Shown here in pieces: positions 34,762 through 44,553 of a stretch of DNA of 64,000 nucleotides. The DNA comes from Gemmata massiliana. Its GTDB lineage: Bacteria > Planctomycetota > Planctomycetia > Gemmatales > Gemmataceae. The notes beneath the pieces were generated by a model. It did no database searches and was not told where the DNA came from. It saw only the letters and a list, made by a program, of their open reading frames with translations. Every line of letters starts with the position of its first letter. Position 1 is the stretch's first letter. The stretch covers positions 8,949,738 through 9,013,737 of the forward strand of contig NZ_LR593886.1 of NCBI RefSeq assembly GCF_901538265.1, in the 5' to 3' direction. The position numbers and the translations under genes are program-made.

Positions 34762-35196
34762 CTAGTGCCCCTTGTATTCCTTCACCAACTTGCGGAACCG
34801 CGGGTCTTTACGAATGGAATCGAGGTCGTGGTCTTCGAGCATGAACTCGAAGTCGCGGTACCCGAGTTCGACAGCCTGACGGAGTGCCGTCAGGGCCTTT
34901 TCGCGCTGTTTGAGGAGCGCGTATCGACACGCAAGGTTGTAGCGTGCGGTCGGGTCGTGCGGTCGGACCGTGACGAGCTGCCGGTCTACGGCGAGCCCGT
35001 CCTGCAACCGACCCTTCATGGTCAGGTTGCACGCCTGCGCGCGGAGCACGTCGGCGAAGTCGGGTACCGTAGTCAGGACTTTCCCGAAGAACTCGAGTTC
35101 AAAATCGAGTTGCGTTCGCTCGGCAAGGAGCCCGAGAATCGAACCGGGTGGAAACGAATTGGCTGGCGTCGGGCTCGGGCGCTTGGGGTGCGGCAT
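34762..35196 (-). CDS. Tetratricopeptide-repeat protein
   Basis: Encodes 144 residues. Three TPR-type helix pairs run from about residue 27: LDFELEFFGKVLTTVPDFAD, GLAVDRQLVTVRPHDPTARY NLACRYALL-type and KALTALRQAVELGYRDFEFM. It ends LDSIRKDPRFRKLVKEYKGH, a frequent ending in bacterial TPR proteins. It has no signal peptide and is probably cytosolic, mediating protein-protein contacts. It is in the same direction as the CoA-transferase gene (112-base gap), without evidence of shared function. Confidence 0.8.
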   Translation of the reverse strand: MPHPKRPSPTPANSFPPGSILGLLAERTQLDFELEFFGKVLTTVPDFADVLRAQACNLTMKGRLQDGLAVDRQLVTVRPHDPTARYNLACRYALLKQREKALTALRQAVELGYRDFEFMLEDHDLDSIRKDPRFRKLVKEYKGH

Positions 35197-35329
35197 GAAC
35201 GTCCCCCGGCGAAGGTGCGAGGTAGTGAGAGGACAACTACCACGCTTACCGAATTATACCCCGCTACCCAGAACGTGCAAACGCAGAGTCAACGGGATAT
35301 TCGGTTCGCGTTCGGGTTGTAGCGGCGTT

Positions 35330-36106
35330 TCACTCGGCCTTCACGACGAGACGATAACTGAAGTTAGCGCCGCCGAGGTCGTGCGCGTCGATGAGGGCGA
35401 CGAAGCACGTGCCGTCTCTCGGAAGAGTAACTGTCAAAATCGGATCGGATGACCCGTTCACGTCGTCGGCGGAGTCGATTACCTTGCGGTCGGCATCGTA
35501 AAGCGTGAGGAACCCGTCGACGGGCGAACCGAAGCGCGCGGCCTGGACCTCGATGCGCACTTTCGTGCCCTTCTTGCCCTCGAACTTGAATACATCAACG
35601 TCTTTCTCTCCTTTGATCGTCCCCTCCACCGCGCACGGGGCCGGTATCGCTTGGGCCGTACCGAACCCGCCGTTGTCCTCTTTCTCGGCAACCGCGGGGA
35701 GGTCGTCGCGCACGAGTAGCGTGTAAGCGTTCGAGTCGCCCCCGCCGTTCACCGCGGTGAGTTTCACGGCACCGGGTTTGGCGTCTTTAGGGAGGTCGAG
35801 TTCGAGTTCCACTTCCGAATCGCCGACGCGCTCGCCCGGGTAGTTGTTCGGTACGCCCGCGGCCTTCGCGCCGAGCACTTTAACCTTTGCGCCCTCGGCG
35901 CCGGCCACCTTCACCTCCTTCACCGCGGCGAGGTTCTTCCCGCGGAGCACGAGTTTCTGCTTCTCGCCCGGCTTCGCGACGAGTGGTATCGCGTAAAACA
36001 CCTTCGGTGCGGGCTCTTTCTTCGCGTCGGGTTGCTTCTTGTCTTGCGACGACGCGAGGGAGCCCACAGCGAGCGAAATGATGACGAGACAGAGGACGCG
36101 GTACAC
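35330..36106 (-). CDS. Secreted PPC-domain protein
   Basis: Encodes 258 residues from a GTG at 36106. The signal peptide is MYRVLCLVIISLAVGSLASS. The mature part begins with an IPT/TIG-like domain (PLVAKPGEKQKLVLRGKNLA). It ends with a bacterial pre-peptidase C-terminal (PPC) domain: KEDNGGFGTAQAIPAPCAVE, GEKDVDVFKFEGKKGTKVRI and FVALIDAHDLGGANFSYRLV. It shares this plan, at smaller size, with the protein at 56656-58800. It is predicted to be exported; substrate or partner is unknown. Confidence 0.8.
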   Translation of the reverse strand: MYRVLCLVIISLAVGSLASSQDKKQPDAKKEPAPKVFYAIPLVAKPGEKQKLVLRGKNLAAVKEVKVAGAEGAKVKVLGAKAAGVPNNYPGERVGDSEVELELDLPKDAKPGAVKLTAVNGGGDSNAYTLLVRDDLPAVAEKEDNGGFGTAQAIPAPCAVEGTIKGEKDVDVFKFEGKKGTKVRIEVQAARFGSPVDGFLTLYDADRKVIDSADDVNGSSDPILTVTLPRDGTCFVALIDAHDLGGANFSYRLVVKAE

Positions 36107-36717
36107 GGGAGCACCTGGGTGGTGAGCGTTGGGAGGGGCTCTGGCGGTTGGTCACATTATTGGTATTGCGACGGCGAGTTCGAGAAAAGTGCGGAGTCTC
36201 GTCTACCCACAGGGCAGCATCCAGCGAAGCCAGCACCGGCGGTGGAGTTCAGTCACGGAGATAGCCTCACAAGCGGGTGTGCTCGTGCTCGTCCTAAACG
36301 CTCACATATCACGAGTTTCCACGCGCACACGTGGCTTCCCACGCCCGCACGTGCCCCACACACCAAACACTCGGCAAGGGTTTCCCCTCTTGGCGCCCGC
36401 GCTAAAGTTCGCTCAAATGCCGACGGCTAAGTGCCCGCCCGGTGACGGGGCGACAGGCCGCGCATATCGGCCGCCGTCATGGGTTCCGGCGTGAGTACCC
36501 GGCGGTCCCGCACGGGAGCTGCTCCCGGCCGCAACCGCGCCAGTCCGAGCGCTTCTACACCTTGGAGCGGCTCGGACCTCTGCCCGACGGCCGGGCACAA
36601 GGGGTAACCCAGCCGATTTCACATCGCGAGCGCCCCCGCACACCCACCTTTATCCGGTTGCCCATCCGACAGTAGAATCCCGGAGGACCGTTATTCGGAC
36701 GCCACCGGAGCCGCACC
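36107..36717. other. Divergent intergenic region, no gene seen
   Basis: About 610 bases between two divergent genes. Frames open here are of low coding quality on both strands. CACGTG and GCACGTGCC motifs occur near 36330-36355 without clear meaning. It holds the promoters of both flanking genes, but no box is convincing. Confidence 0.5.
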
Positions 36718-37401
36718 GTGGACGATTTCATCGAGATCTACGACGACGCCCTCGACGCGCCGCTGTGCGAGGAGATTGTTGCCGCGTTCGAGCGCAGCGG
36801 GCGCAAGGCGCGCGGGCGCACCGGGGGCGGTGTCGATGTGACCAAGAAGGACAGTCTCGACCTGAACATTTCCACCGACCCCGAGTTCGCCACCCTTCAC
36901 GCCCGGGTGCTCGATGTGACGCTCCAGTACCTCGTGCGGTACGCGCTGAAGTACCAGACCATGCTCGTCGGGAGTATCGCGGCGTCCGGAATGGACCCGG
37001 CGACCGGGAAGCCCGTTGCCCTGACCGCGGGCCAGTTGACGGAACTCCAGGCCGGTCAGTTGATGATGAAGCTCTACCGACCGGGGCAAATCAGCGCGCA
37101 GAAGTACCTGAAGGGTGTCGGCGGCTACCACCACTGGCACTCGGAAATTTACCCGCGCGACACCGCCTGCGAAACGCTCCACCGCGTTCTGCTGTTCATG
37201 TTCTACTTGAACACCGTCTCGGACGGTGGGGAGACGGCGTTCTTCCACCAGAACCGAACCATCCGCCCCCAGCGCGGCCGCATGGTCATCGCCCCGGCCG
37301 GGTTCACGCACACGCACAAGGGGTACGTTCCGCTGTCGGACGACAAGTGGATCTTGACTTCGTGGGTAATGTTTAACCGGGCCGAATCGCTGTACGGCTG
37401 A
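36718..37401 (+). CDS. 2-oxoglutarate/Fe(II)-dependent oxygenase (prolyl hydroxylase-like)
   Basis: Encodes 227 residues from GTG 36718 with CGGAG upstream. The double-stranded beta-helix metal site is seen as YHHWHSEIY (H141-S-E143, an H-x-E instead of H-x-D) and the distal His in AGFTHTHKGY (H198 or H200). VLLFMFYLNTVSDGGETAFF is the typical hydroxylase core strand before it. The last part, DDKWILTSWVMF, is the usual closing strand. It is predicted to hydroxylate a protein or small-molecule substrate in the cytosol; the substrate is unknown. Confidence 0.85.
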   Translation: MDDFIEIYDDALDAPLCEEIVAAFERSGRKARGRTGGGVDVTKKDSLDLNISTDPEFATLHARVLDVTLQYLVRYALKYQTMLVGSIAASGMDPATGKPVALTAGQLTELQAGQLMMKLYRPGQISAQKYLKGVGGYHHWHSEIYPRDTACETLHRVLLFMFYLNTVSDGGETAFFHQNRTIRPQRGRMVIAPAGFTHTHKGYVPLSDDKWILTSWVMFNRAESLYG

Positions 37402-37528
37402 GAGTGTTTCGGTGCAAACGTTTGCGCTCAGATCCCAAACGTCTGTCAGATGTGCCAGGGCTGTCGAGTTCTCGTAGTTGCGTAACTCCACCCGTTCGGC
37501 GATCAACGAGCGAAACGGGTGGGACGGA

Positions 37529-38317
37529 CTATCGCTTCCCGCCGTTGCTCTCGGGCGCTGGTGGGGCTTCCTGGACCTTCCACCCCTTGATCTCCTCGTA
37601 CCGAAATAGCTTCTCGTCGATGCCCGGAACGTCCAATTCCGTTTTTTTGAAGCTCCACACTTCGGTATCACCGTTCGGCTTGAACACGCGCACTTGGGCC
37701 GGCAGGTACGAGACTTTCGCCGTGTCCGCCCCCGGACCGTAGAGAGCCAACTGGAGGGACGTGAACTCGCGCTGGTCCTTGCCCAGGCGCGGCTTGATGT
37801 CCAGGTAAACGTAATTCGCGTCGACCTTGTTCAGCGAGATGTTGAACCGCGTCTTCACGTCCCGGGCCTTCATCCCGGAGAGGAAGTCGATCATCAGATT
37901 GTCCGCCCCGGAATCGGTCTTCGGGAGCTTGAACACGGTGACCGTCTTGGCGAGGCCGTTGTACGCGAACACGGCCTTACCGTCGCAGATGTACGCCTCG
38001 TAATCGGCCCGCGTCGCGTCACCAGCGTTGTCGAGCCGGAGCCGCGCGTACCCCGGCTTCATACAGAGCGCGGTGCCACTGAAATTGATCGCTTTCTTGA
38101 ACACCGCGTCGGTGCGTTCCAATTTGATCTCAGTGCGCATGTTGGTCGCGTTCGCCATCTTCTTTTCCCACTCGGCGAGGTGCGGATCGAGTTTGGGATC
38201 GGGCTTCGGCTCGGGTTGCGCGACTGGGGGTTGCCCGGCAACAGGCGCTCCGGGCTGCGCCCAAACCGTCGAACCTGCGCACAACACGACTACCAACGCG
38301 AACCCGTTGAATCGCAT
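37529..38317 (-). CDS. TIGR03009-domain exported protein
   Basis: Encodes 262 residues from ATG 38317, which has GGGAG five bases upstream (an ATG 18 bases earlier lacks one). The signal peptide is MRFNGFALVVVLCAGSTVWA. A Pro/Gln-rich linker precedes the TIGR03009 domain (HLAEWEKKMANATNMRTEIK, ADYEAYICDGKAVFAYN, VKTRFNISLNKVDANYVYLD), which resembles the LolA-type half-barrel fold. The domain is confined to planctomycetes, mainly Gemmata, and has no known function. Confidence 0.88.
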   Translation of the reverse strand: MRFNGFALVVVLCAGSTVWAQPGAPVAGQPPVAQPEPKPDPKLDPHLAEWEKKMANATNMRTEIKLERTDAVFKKAINFSGTALCMKPGYARLRLDNAGDATRADYEAYICDGKAVFAYNGLAKTVTVFKLPKTDSGADNLMIDFLSGMKARDVKTRFNISLNKVDANYVYLDIKPRLGKDQREFTSLQLALYGPGADTAKVSYLPAQVRVFKPNGDTEVWSFKKTELDVPGIDEKLFRYEEIKGWKVQEAPPAPESNGGKR

Positions 38318-38725
38318 ATATCTCCCCACTCCCACATTCGCCCCAACAGCCGCCCATTGATCGCAATGGACGAATTACTGTGAGCTTGAATTCGGATATA
38401 GCGTCGAGCCTCTGCGTCAAAAAGACGACCTCTCGCGGGGTTCCAACGGCTCCGCGGGAGGTGTGCCGGCACCCCCTCTCCGAAAGCTCGTGGGGCGGGT
38501 CCAGCATTGCGTAGCCAGTGTACTTTTTCACCGCTGCGTGAATTGAACCCACATTTCCCTGCGGGAAGTTAATCGACTGTCCGAATCTCCCTCGTTCGTC
38601 CAACTCGCTTCTTAGAATCCTCGTTTTTCGTGTGGCGGGTCCGGCGCCCCGGTCCGGCGTGAACTATGGTGCCCACATCTGATAATGCCTCAATGGGCCG
38701 CGCCTGCGGTCGGGAGCGCCACGTT
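38318..38725. other. Divergent intergenic region, no gene seen
   Basis: Four hundred bases between the TIGR03009 and TadG-like genes. An imperfect hairpin (CTCTCGCGGGG with CTCCGCGGGAG, about 38430-38462) is present. It should contain both promoters. I see no other feature. Confidence 0.45.
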
Positions 38726-41677
38726 ATGAGAATCGCGAATTCCGGACACCGAACGGACCGGCGCGGGTCCATATTGCCGATGCTGGGGGTCTGTCTCATC
38801 GGTCTGTTCGGGTTCGTCGCGCTGGCGGTGGACCTCGGCATGCTGGCGGTGGCGCGGACCCAGAGCCAGAACGCGGCCGACGTCGCCGCGCTGGTGGGCA
38901 CGCGGACGCTGAACAACAAGGACGGGGTACTTTACAGTAACCTCCCGTTGGCAGTCGCCGCGACCAAGAGTTCGACGACGGGTAACCCGTACCTGAGCGG
39001 GAACTTCTCCAGCAGCCAAATTACCAAGGTCGAAGCGGGCCAGTACCTGTACAACCCGACGACCCAGACGTTCCAGGTGAGCAGTTGGTCGACCGTGACC
39101 TCCGGCGCGGGATCGAGCCCGACCACCGGGTCGTGGACCGCGCTGCGGGTCACCATCAGCGTGCCGCAGCCCACGTACTTCATGCGGATCTTCGGGGTGA
39201 CTTCGATGCCCACCGGGGCCGTGGCCACCGCGGTGTACCGCCCGCGCGACATCGCGTTCGTGCTCGACATGACCGGGTCGATGGCGTACAGCAGCACGTT
39301 CAACAACAACAGCCAGTCGATGAACCCGGACCCGCTGGTGCCGGTCGCGGGCCACTACACGTCCCGGCAGAGCGTCCTCATCGCCTCAGCGAACCTCGCC
39401 AACAGCAACGGCGAAGCGATCCCGCGGAACAACTACTGCATCGCCACCCCCAGCGGGCCGCCGATCATCCGCAATTTCTACTTCGACCCGACCAACATTA
39501 ACGCCCCCGGGACGGTCGCCTACCCGCTCACGACGAAGGCCGACGGCAGCCCGAACCTCTTAAATGCGTTCCACCGCTGGTCCCCGGCGGAGAGCGGCGC
39601 CGACTCGACCAACTACGTCGCCCCGACCTACGACTGGACCGACTACAACCCGATGCACAAGGGGAACGAGGCGCCCCCCAAGGGACCGACCCCGGCCCCG
39701 AGCTTCTACGCCTCGATGACGGATTCCAACGGGATCACGTACTCCGGCGACCGGTGGCGCCGGGGCGACGGCAAGATCGACAAATCGGAAACGACGTGGT
39801 CCACGAGCAGCACCGCGACGCGGGCCGCGTACCACGCCGCGGACCTCCTGGGATACGGCACGGGTACGAACCCGCCGTCCGCGTCGCCGTCGTTCGCGAA
39901 CGGCTGGGTCGACTTCCGCGACCCGCTCTGGGAAACCTACGGGTACGACCTCGACATCAACAAGTACCGGACCGCGCGCGGGTCGGGCGGCCCGATGAAC
40001 CCGGTCACCTATTTGGCCGTCAACGGCCTCGGCCTCCTGAACAACATCCTGGTGCCCACGGCGGACCGGTTCGCGGGCTACTCGATGGGGCCGGGGTACT
40101 GGGGCAAGACGTTCTACATCTGGCCGCCCGACCCGCGCGCGCCGGTCGGCAACCCGGGCGACGCGCTCTACCAGGCCGGCGACTGGCGCCGGCGGTACTT
40201 CTACAACACGAGCGGCGGCACACTCGACTCACAAGCGGACAACAACTCGTCCAACGGGAACGGGGCCGGCAACTTCGACAGCATCAACGAAGTGATCCTG
40301 AACACCACCACGTCGGGGCAAACGCTCACCGCGACGAGCGGAACCCAGATCAACTACACGGCCATTCTGAAGTGGATCAAGAGCGGCCCCCAGGTGCTCC
40401 CGCCGAACCTGCGCGCGGGCCGGGTGCTGTACTACTCGTCCATCCCGGACGATGTGAACACCGCGACCGGCACCACCCAGGAGAAGTTCGACAAGGGGTT
40501 CTGGAAGAGTTACATCGATTTCGTCCTCGGGATCGGGAGCTACAGCGGGACCGGGAACCTGTACGGCGGGGCCGACAGTTGGTCCGTCAATACGGCCTCG
40601 GTCACGACCTCGGACCTCACCGCCTACAACAAGTTTTCCTGGGAACTCGTTGCCGGTTCGCGCCCGTACATGCGGTACACCGACAGCCCGCGGCGCCCGC
40701 GCCTGCACATGTGGTTCGGGCCGCTGAGCATGGTCAACTTCCTCACGCTCGGGGACGTGTCATCGTCCATCGGGAACTGGCTCCCGGGGACGTGTAACGA
40801 GGCCCACTGCTGGCAGCTCAAGGCCGGGATGAACTCGGTGCTCGACGACGTGAAGAACAACCACCCGAACGACTTCGCCGGGCTCGTGTTCTTCGCGGCC
40901 TCGCAGCACAACGGCGTCCGCTGGCCGCTCGGCCAGAACTACCAGGCCCTCAAAAACACCCTGTTCTACCCGAAGCAGTTGCTCGCGACGATCAACGGCG
41001 GGAACAACACGACCGAGGTCCGCCCATACACGACGTCCTCGCTGACCGGGCACGACGACGCCGACATCCCGAACGCGGGCGGCAGCACCGACCCGCAGAC
41101 CGGGTTGGCCTACGGCTTCAACGTGCTGTCCCCGTCCACCATCTCGGCCGCACAATCGGTCGGGACCGGGAACGGGCGCCGCGGGGCACAGAAGATTATC
41201 ATCTTCGAGACGGACGGGGTACCGAACAGCTACCGCACCCCGACGTTCGTCCCGCGCGGGTACAACTCGTACTACACGCTCAGCGGTGTTACGAGCGCCA
41301 GCAACGGTAACACGACCGGGATCAATTACGCCTACAGCGTGATTCAGCAGACCGTGAAGCAGATGGCCACGACCGCGACCACCTCTGGCGCCGGGGCCGA
41401 CAGCGGGTTGAGCCTTCCCAACGCCCAGGCCCGCGTGTACCCGATCGCGTTCGGCGACCTGTTCGACGCGCAACTGGCCCCGGGCGCGACCTACCGCGAT
41501 ACCGCCCAGGCGTTCCTCGCGAAGTGCGCGGAGTACGGCGGCACCGGTACGGCCGGGGCCACCACCCTCCCGGCCGCGCAGACCATCACCGGCCCCTATG
41601 ACCAGCGCATCACCCGTATGCGGGACTGCCTCGAGCGCATCTTCCAGAGCGGGGTGTCCGTGGTACTGATCGAGTAA
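38726..41677 (+). CDS. TadG-like protein with von Willebrand A domain
   Basis: Encodes 983 residues from ATG 38726 with CGGGAG upstream. RRGSILPMLGVCLIGLFGFV followed by ALAVDLGMLAVARTQSQNAA is the TadE/TadG-type N-terminal membrane anchor (Flp pilus assembly family). The VWA domain begins at IAFVLDMTGSMAYS, the metal-site D-x-T-x-S (normally D-x-S-x-S), and its distal parts include IIIFETDGVPNSYRTP and VYPIAFGDLF. The long central region is rich in Asn, Ser, Thr, Tyr and probably beta-structured. It is membrane-anchored with a large exported part. No other tad genes are adjacent. Confidence 0.88.
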   Translation: MRIANSGHRTDRRGSILPMLGVCLIGLFGFVALAVDLGMLAVARTQSQNAADVAALVGTRTLNNKDGVLYSNLPLAVAATKSSTTGNPYLSGNFSSSQITKVEAGQYLYNPTTQTFQVSSWSTVTSGAGSSPTTGSWTALRVTISVPQPTYFMRIFGVTSMPTGAVATAVYRPRDIAFVLDMTGSMAYSSTFNNNSQSMNPDPLVPVAGHYTSRQSVLIASANLANSNGEAIPRNNYCIATPSGPPIIRNFYFDPTNINAPGTVAYPLTTKADGSPNLLNAFHRWSPAESGADSTNYVAPTYDWTDYNPMHKGNEAPPKGPTPAPSFYASMTDSNGITYSGDRWRRGDGKIDKSETTWSTSSTATRAAYHAADLLGYGTGTNPPSASPSFANGWVDFRDPLWETYGYDLDINKYRTARGSGGPMNPVTYLAVNGLGLLNNILVPTADRFAGYSMGPGYWGKTFYIWPPDPRAPVGNPGDALYQAGDWRRRYFYNTSGGTLDSQADNNSSNGNGAGNFDSINEVILNTTTSGQTLTATSGTQINYTAILKWIKSGPQVLPPNLRAGRVLYYSSIPDDVNTATGTTQEKFDKGFWKSYIDFVLGIGSYSGTGNLYGGADSWSVNTASVTTSDLTAYNKFSWELVAGSRPYMRYTDSPRRPRLHMWFGPLSMVNFLTLGDVSSSIGNWLPGTCNEAHCWQLKAGMNSVLDDVKNNHPNDFAGLVFFAASQHNGVRWPLGQNYQALKNTLFYPKQLLATINGGNNTTEVRPYTTSSLTGHDDADIPNAGGSTDPQTGLAYGFNVLSPSTISAAQSVGTGNGRRGAQKIIIFETDGVPNSYRTPTFVPRGYNSYYTLSGVTSASNGNTTGINYAYSVIQQTVKQMATTATTSGAGADSGLSLPNAQARVYPIAFGDLFDAQLAPGATYRDTAQAFLAKCAEYGGTGTAGATTLPAAQTITGPYDQRITRMRDCLERIFQSGVSVVLIE

Positions 41678-41694
41678 GTGCGGTAATCCAACGC

Positions 41695-41769
41695 ACACGG
41701 CTCCCGCCCCGTACCGCGGAAGACGGCCCAGAAAAGGTCGCCTGCCGCGGTACGGGGCGGGAGCCGTGT
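41695..41769. terminator. 25-bp perfect inverted repeat, bidirectional-type terminator
   Basis: Arms 41695-41719 and 41745-41769 pair over all 25 bases, around a 25-base loop. It starts 18 bases after the TadG-like stop and ends 78 bases before the ABC gene. The length and perfection exceed those of an ordinary terminator; it may be a short palindromic repeat element serving as one. Confidence 0.6.
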
Positions 41770-41846
41770 TCATTATCACCCGTGCTCACTCTTCTCTCCC
41801 GATCGTAAGCTATGTTTCCAGACGGCAACACGTGTAAACCTCGCGC

Positions 41847-42617
41847 ATGGAGTTCACCGTGACCGCAGCCGCGGTATTCGATCAGGTGGTCAAGACGTAC
41901 CCCACGGGGCTCCTGGGGCGCGGGGGCGTGCCCGCGGTACGGGGCGTGTCGCTCACCGTGCCGGCCGGGCGCGTGTTCGGGCTGCTCGGTCCGAACCGGG
42001 CCGGCAAGACGACCCTCGTGAAACTGCTCCTCTCGCTCGTTCGCCCGACGTCCGGCGCGATCGCCCGGCTCGGCGCGCCGCTCTCCGACCGCGGCACCCT
42101 CGGGCGCATCGGGTACATGCACGAGAACCACGCCTTCCCACGCTACCTCTCCGCGTCCGAGTTACTCACGTTCTACGGCGGGCTGTCCGGCATCCCGTCC
42201 GAGGCGTTACCCGCACGAACCGCGGCGCTGCTCGATCAGGTAGGGCTCGCGGACCGCAAGAGCGAGCCGATCGCGCGCTTCAGCAAAGGTATGGTTCAGC
42301 GCTTGGGGCTCGCACAAGCACTGTTGAACGACCCGGACCTGCTCATACTCGACGAACCCACCGAGGGCCTGGACCTGTCCGGCCGGCAGTTACTCCGGCA
42401 AGTGGTGCGCGAGCGCAAGAGCGCGGGCAAGACCGTATTGATGGTGTCGCACGTGCTGCCGGAAGTGCAAGAACTGTGCGACTCCGCCGCGGTACTAGTT
42501 GCCGGGAAGATCGTGTTCGACGGGACGCTCCCGGATCTGGTGCGCGACCCGAAGTCCGGGGCGCCGCGGAACCTCGAAACCGCGCTCCAGCGCCTGTACC
42601 AGTCGGAGGCCGCATGA
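41847..42617 (+). CDS. ABC transporter ATP-binding protein
   Basis: Encodes 256 residues. Walker A is GPNRAGKTT (Arg where the family usually has Gly in GPNGAGKT). The Q-loop region is YMHENHAFP, the signature FSKGMVQRLGLAQALL, and Walker B LLILDEPTEGLD. The switch His is in MVSHVLPE. This is the subfamily that energises ABC-2 type exporters. The stop overlaps the permease start (ATGA), so the two form one transporter. Substrate is unknown. Confidence 0.92.
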   Translation: MEFTVTAAAVFDQVVKTYPTGLLGRGGVPAVRGVSLTVPAGRVFGLLGPNRAGKTTLVKLLLSLVRPTSGAIARLGAPLSDRGTLGRIGYMHENHAFPRYLSASELLTFYGGLSGIPSEALPARTAALLDQVGLADRKSEPIARFSKGMVQRLGLAQALLNDPDLLILDEPTEGLDLSGRQLLRQVVRERKSAGKTVLMVSHVLPEVQELCDSAAVLVAGKIVFDGTLPDLVRDPKSGAPRNLETALQRLYQSEAA

Positions 42618-43594
42618 ACGCGCTGCCCGCGACCATTCGCACCGCCCGCTGGATGGTGCGCGACACGTTCCGCCAGTCCCTCGCGTCCCGGCTGTTCTGG
42701 GTGATGTTCGGGCTGACCGTGCTCTGCACCCTGTTCGCGACGAGTGTGACAGTGACCGGCGCCGACGAGCGCGAGCGCCACCCCGCCGAACTCCCGCTGC
42801 GCATGCCGAAGGGCCAGGGGGCCGAGGGCATCGACGAACCGCACGGGACCGTGTCCGTCGGGTTCGGGATGATGGAGTACCCTATTGCAAGGAACAAAGC
42901 GGACTCGGTGCGCGAGCTCCAGTTGTGGCTCGCGGGGATTCTGGCCGACACCGCGGGCGTGTTGCTCGCGCTGCTGTGGACGGCCGGGTTCTTGCCAACG
43001 TTCCTCGAACCGCACGCAGTAACCGTACTACTGGCGAAACCGGCGCCGCGGTGGGCACTGTTAGCCGGGAAATACTTCGGCGTGGTGCTGTTCGTCGCAC
43101 TGCACGCCACCCTCTTCGTCGGAGGGACGTGGCTCGGGCTGGGGTTCGCGACTGGCGTGTGGGACGTGCGGTACTGGCTCGCGGTGCCGCTACTCGTGAC
43201 GAACTTCGCGGTGTTCTATGCGTTCAGCGCGTTCCTCGCGGTGTGTACGCGGAGCACGGTCGTGAGCGTGTTTGGTACGCTACTGTTCTGGATTCTGTGC
43301 TGGGCGATGAACTTCACGTACCTGCGCCTGACCGCTGCTCCGATCCAGGGCATCACCCCGATGGCGGCGTTCCTGGTGGATGCGGGGTACTGGGTGCTGC
43401 CGAAGCCGATGGACCTGAGCGGCATCTTCTTCGACCTGATGGACGCGGGCGCTTACTCGACCCCGATCCCGGAACTCGACGCGGTGAAGCAGAAAGGCGC
43501 GTTCCGACCGGAACTGTCGGTGCTCGCGTCACTTGCGTTCGCGTTCGGGGTGCTGGCGATCGCGGCCTACGAGTTCCGCAACATGGATTACTGA
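42614..43594 (+). CDS. ABC transporter permease (ABC-2-like)
   Basis: Encodes 326 residues from ATG 42614, overlapping the ATPase stop by four bases. Six or so hydrophobic helices are seen, among them LFWVMFGLTVLCTLFATSVT, ILADTAGVLLALLWTAGFLP, YWLAVPLLVTNFAVFYAFSA and VSVFGTLLFWILCWAMNF. A charged extracytoplasmic loop lies at 50-95. The last helix ends FGVLAIAAYEFRNMDY. It is probably an inner-membrane permease exporting an unidentified compound together with the ATPase. Confidence 0.88.
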   Translation: MNALPATIRTARWMVRDTFRQSLASRLFWVMFGLTVLCTLFATSVTVTGADERERHPAELPLRMPKGQGAEGIDEPHGTVSVGFGMMEYPIARNKADSVRELQLWLAGILADTAGVLLALLWTAGFLPTFLEPHAVTVLLAKPAPRWALLAGKYFGVVLFVALHATLFVGGTWLGLGFATGVWDVRYWLAVPLLVTNFAVFYAFSAFLAVCTRSTVVSVFGTLLFWILCWAMNFTYLRLTAAPIQGITPMAAFLVDAGYWVLPKPMDLSGIFFDLMDAGAYSTPIPELDAVKQKGAFRPELSVLASLAFAFGVLAIAAYEFRNMDY

Positions 43595-43712
43595 CGCCAG
43601 ACGGCCGAGTGCGGTGGCCCGCGCCGCACTCGCAATTCCGTCAAACCTTCTCCAGTTCCGCGCCGCGCAGTTCGGGTTGATTTCTCGCCTCCGACTCGCG
43701 AACATCTCAGGC

Positions 43713-44552
43713 ATGCTGTTTGAGTCCGCACACATTCGTGTAACGGCCGAGTACGGCGCTGCGACGCTCTGGCTCGGTTTCCCAGGCGACCCGGTGAACG
43801 CGCTCGACGCCGCGCGCCTGAACGAACTCGATTCCGCGCTCACGCGGATCGAAACGAACGTCTTCATCAACACGCTGGTGGTCCGCTCGGCGAAGCCGTT
43901 CGGGTTCTGCGCCGGGCTTCACCCCCACGTTGAGCACGTCACGGACCGGGCCAGTTTCGCGGCACGCGGGCAGCGCGCGTTCGCGCGCCTGAGCGCGCTG
44001 CCATTCGCGACGGTCGCGTTCATTGACGGCCCGTGCCTCGGGACCGGCTTCGAGCTGGCGCTCGCGTGCGATTACCGGCTGTGTGTCGCCACACCCACGA
44101 CGCACCTCGGCTTCCCGGGGCAGTTCGCGTGCTTTGGTGGAAGTAACCGACTGCGCAAGGTGGTAGGACGGCGCGCGGACGTGCTCATCGAGTCCGGACG
44201 CACATTTTCGGGCCGCGAAGCACGCGACCTCGGCTTGGTGGACCGTGCGTTCTGCGCCCGCCGCGCGAAAATCGAGCTGCGCACGTTCCTTGATGAACTC
44301 GAATGCGCCCCGCGCGTACCGGAACGCGAAATCGACGAAACCGGCTTCGCACAGGAGCGGCGCGCGTTCGCGGCTCTGAAATCGCTCTCTACAAACGCGA
44401 CGATTAGCATTCCTTCGGACACTGATACGCTGCTCGCGCGGGGATTCATAACACCGCTCGAAGCGGAACAAGCCCGTGCCCGAACCGCGTCGGCCCCCGC
44501 GCCCGCAAGCACAACAGGAGAACCCGCACGGCCCGTTCGGCGGGCCGCGTAA
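43713..44552 (+). CDS. Enoyl-CoA hydratase/isomerase (crotonase) family protein
   Basis: Encodes 279 residues from ATG 43713. The crotonase fold is visible in LWLGFPGDPVNALDAARLNE, TLVVRSAKPFGFCAGLHP (oxyanion-hole strand), ATVAFIDGPCLGTGFELALA (second oxyanion segment) and CDYRLCVATPTTHLGFPGQF. The C-terminal 60 residues are not typical and are Ala-rich. The catalytic Glu pair of true hydratases cannot be located with certainty, so it may be another crotonase type. Its stop is one base before the endonuclease III start. Confidence 0.8.
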   Translation: MLFESAHIRVTAEYGAATLWLGFPGDPVNALDAARLNELDSALTRIETNVFINTLVVRSAKPFGFCAGLHPHVEHVTDRASFAARGQRAFARLSALPFATVAFIDGPCLGTGFELALACDYRLCVATPTTHLGFPGQFACFGGSNRLRKVVGRRADVLIESGRTFSGREARDLGLVDRAFCARRAKIELRTFLDELECAPRVPEREIDETGFAQERRAFAALKSLSTNATISIPSDTDTLLARGFITPLEAEQARARTASAPAPASTTGEPARPVRRAA

Positions 44553-44553
44553 C

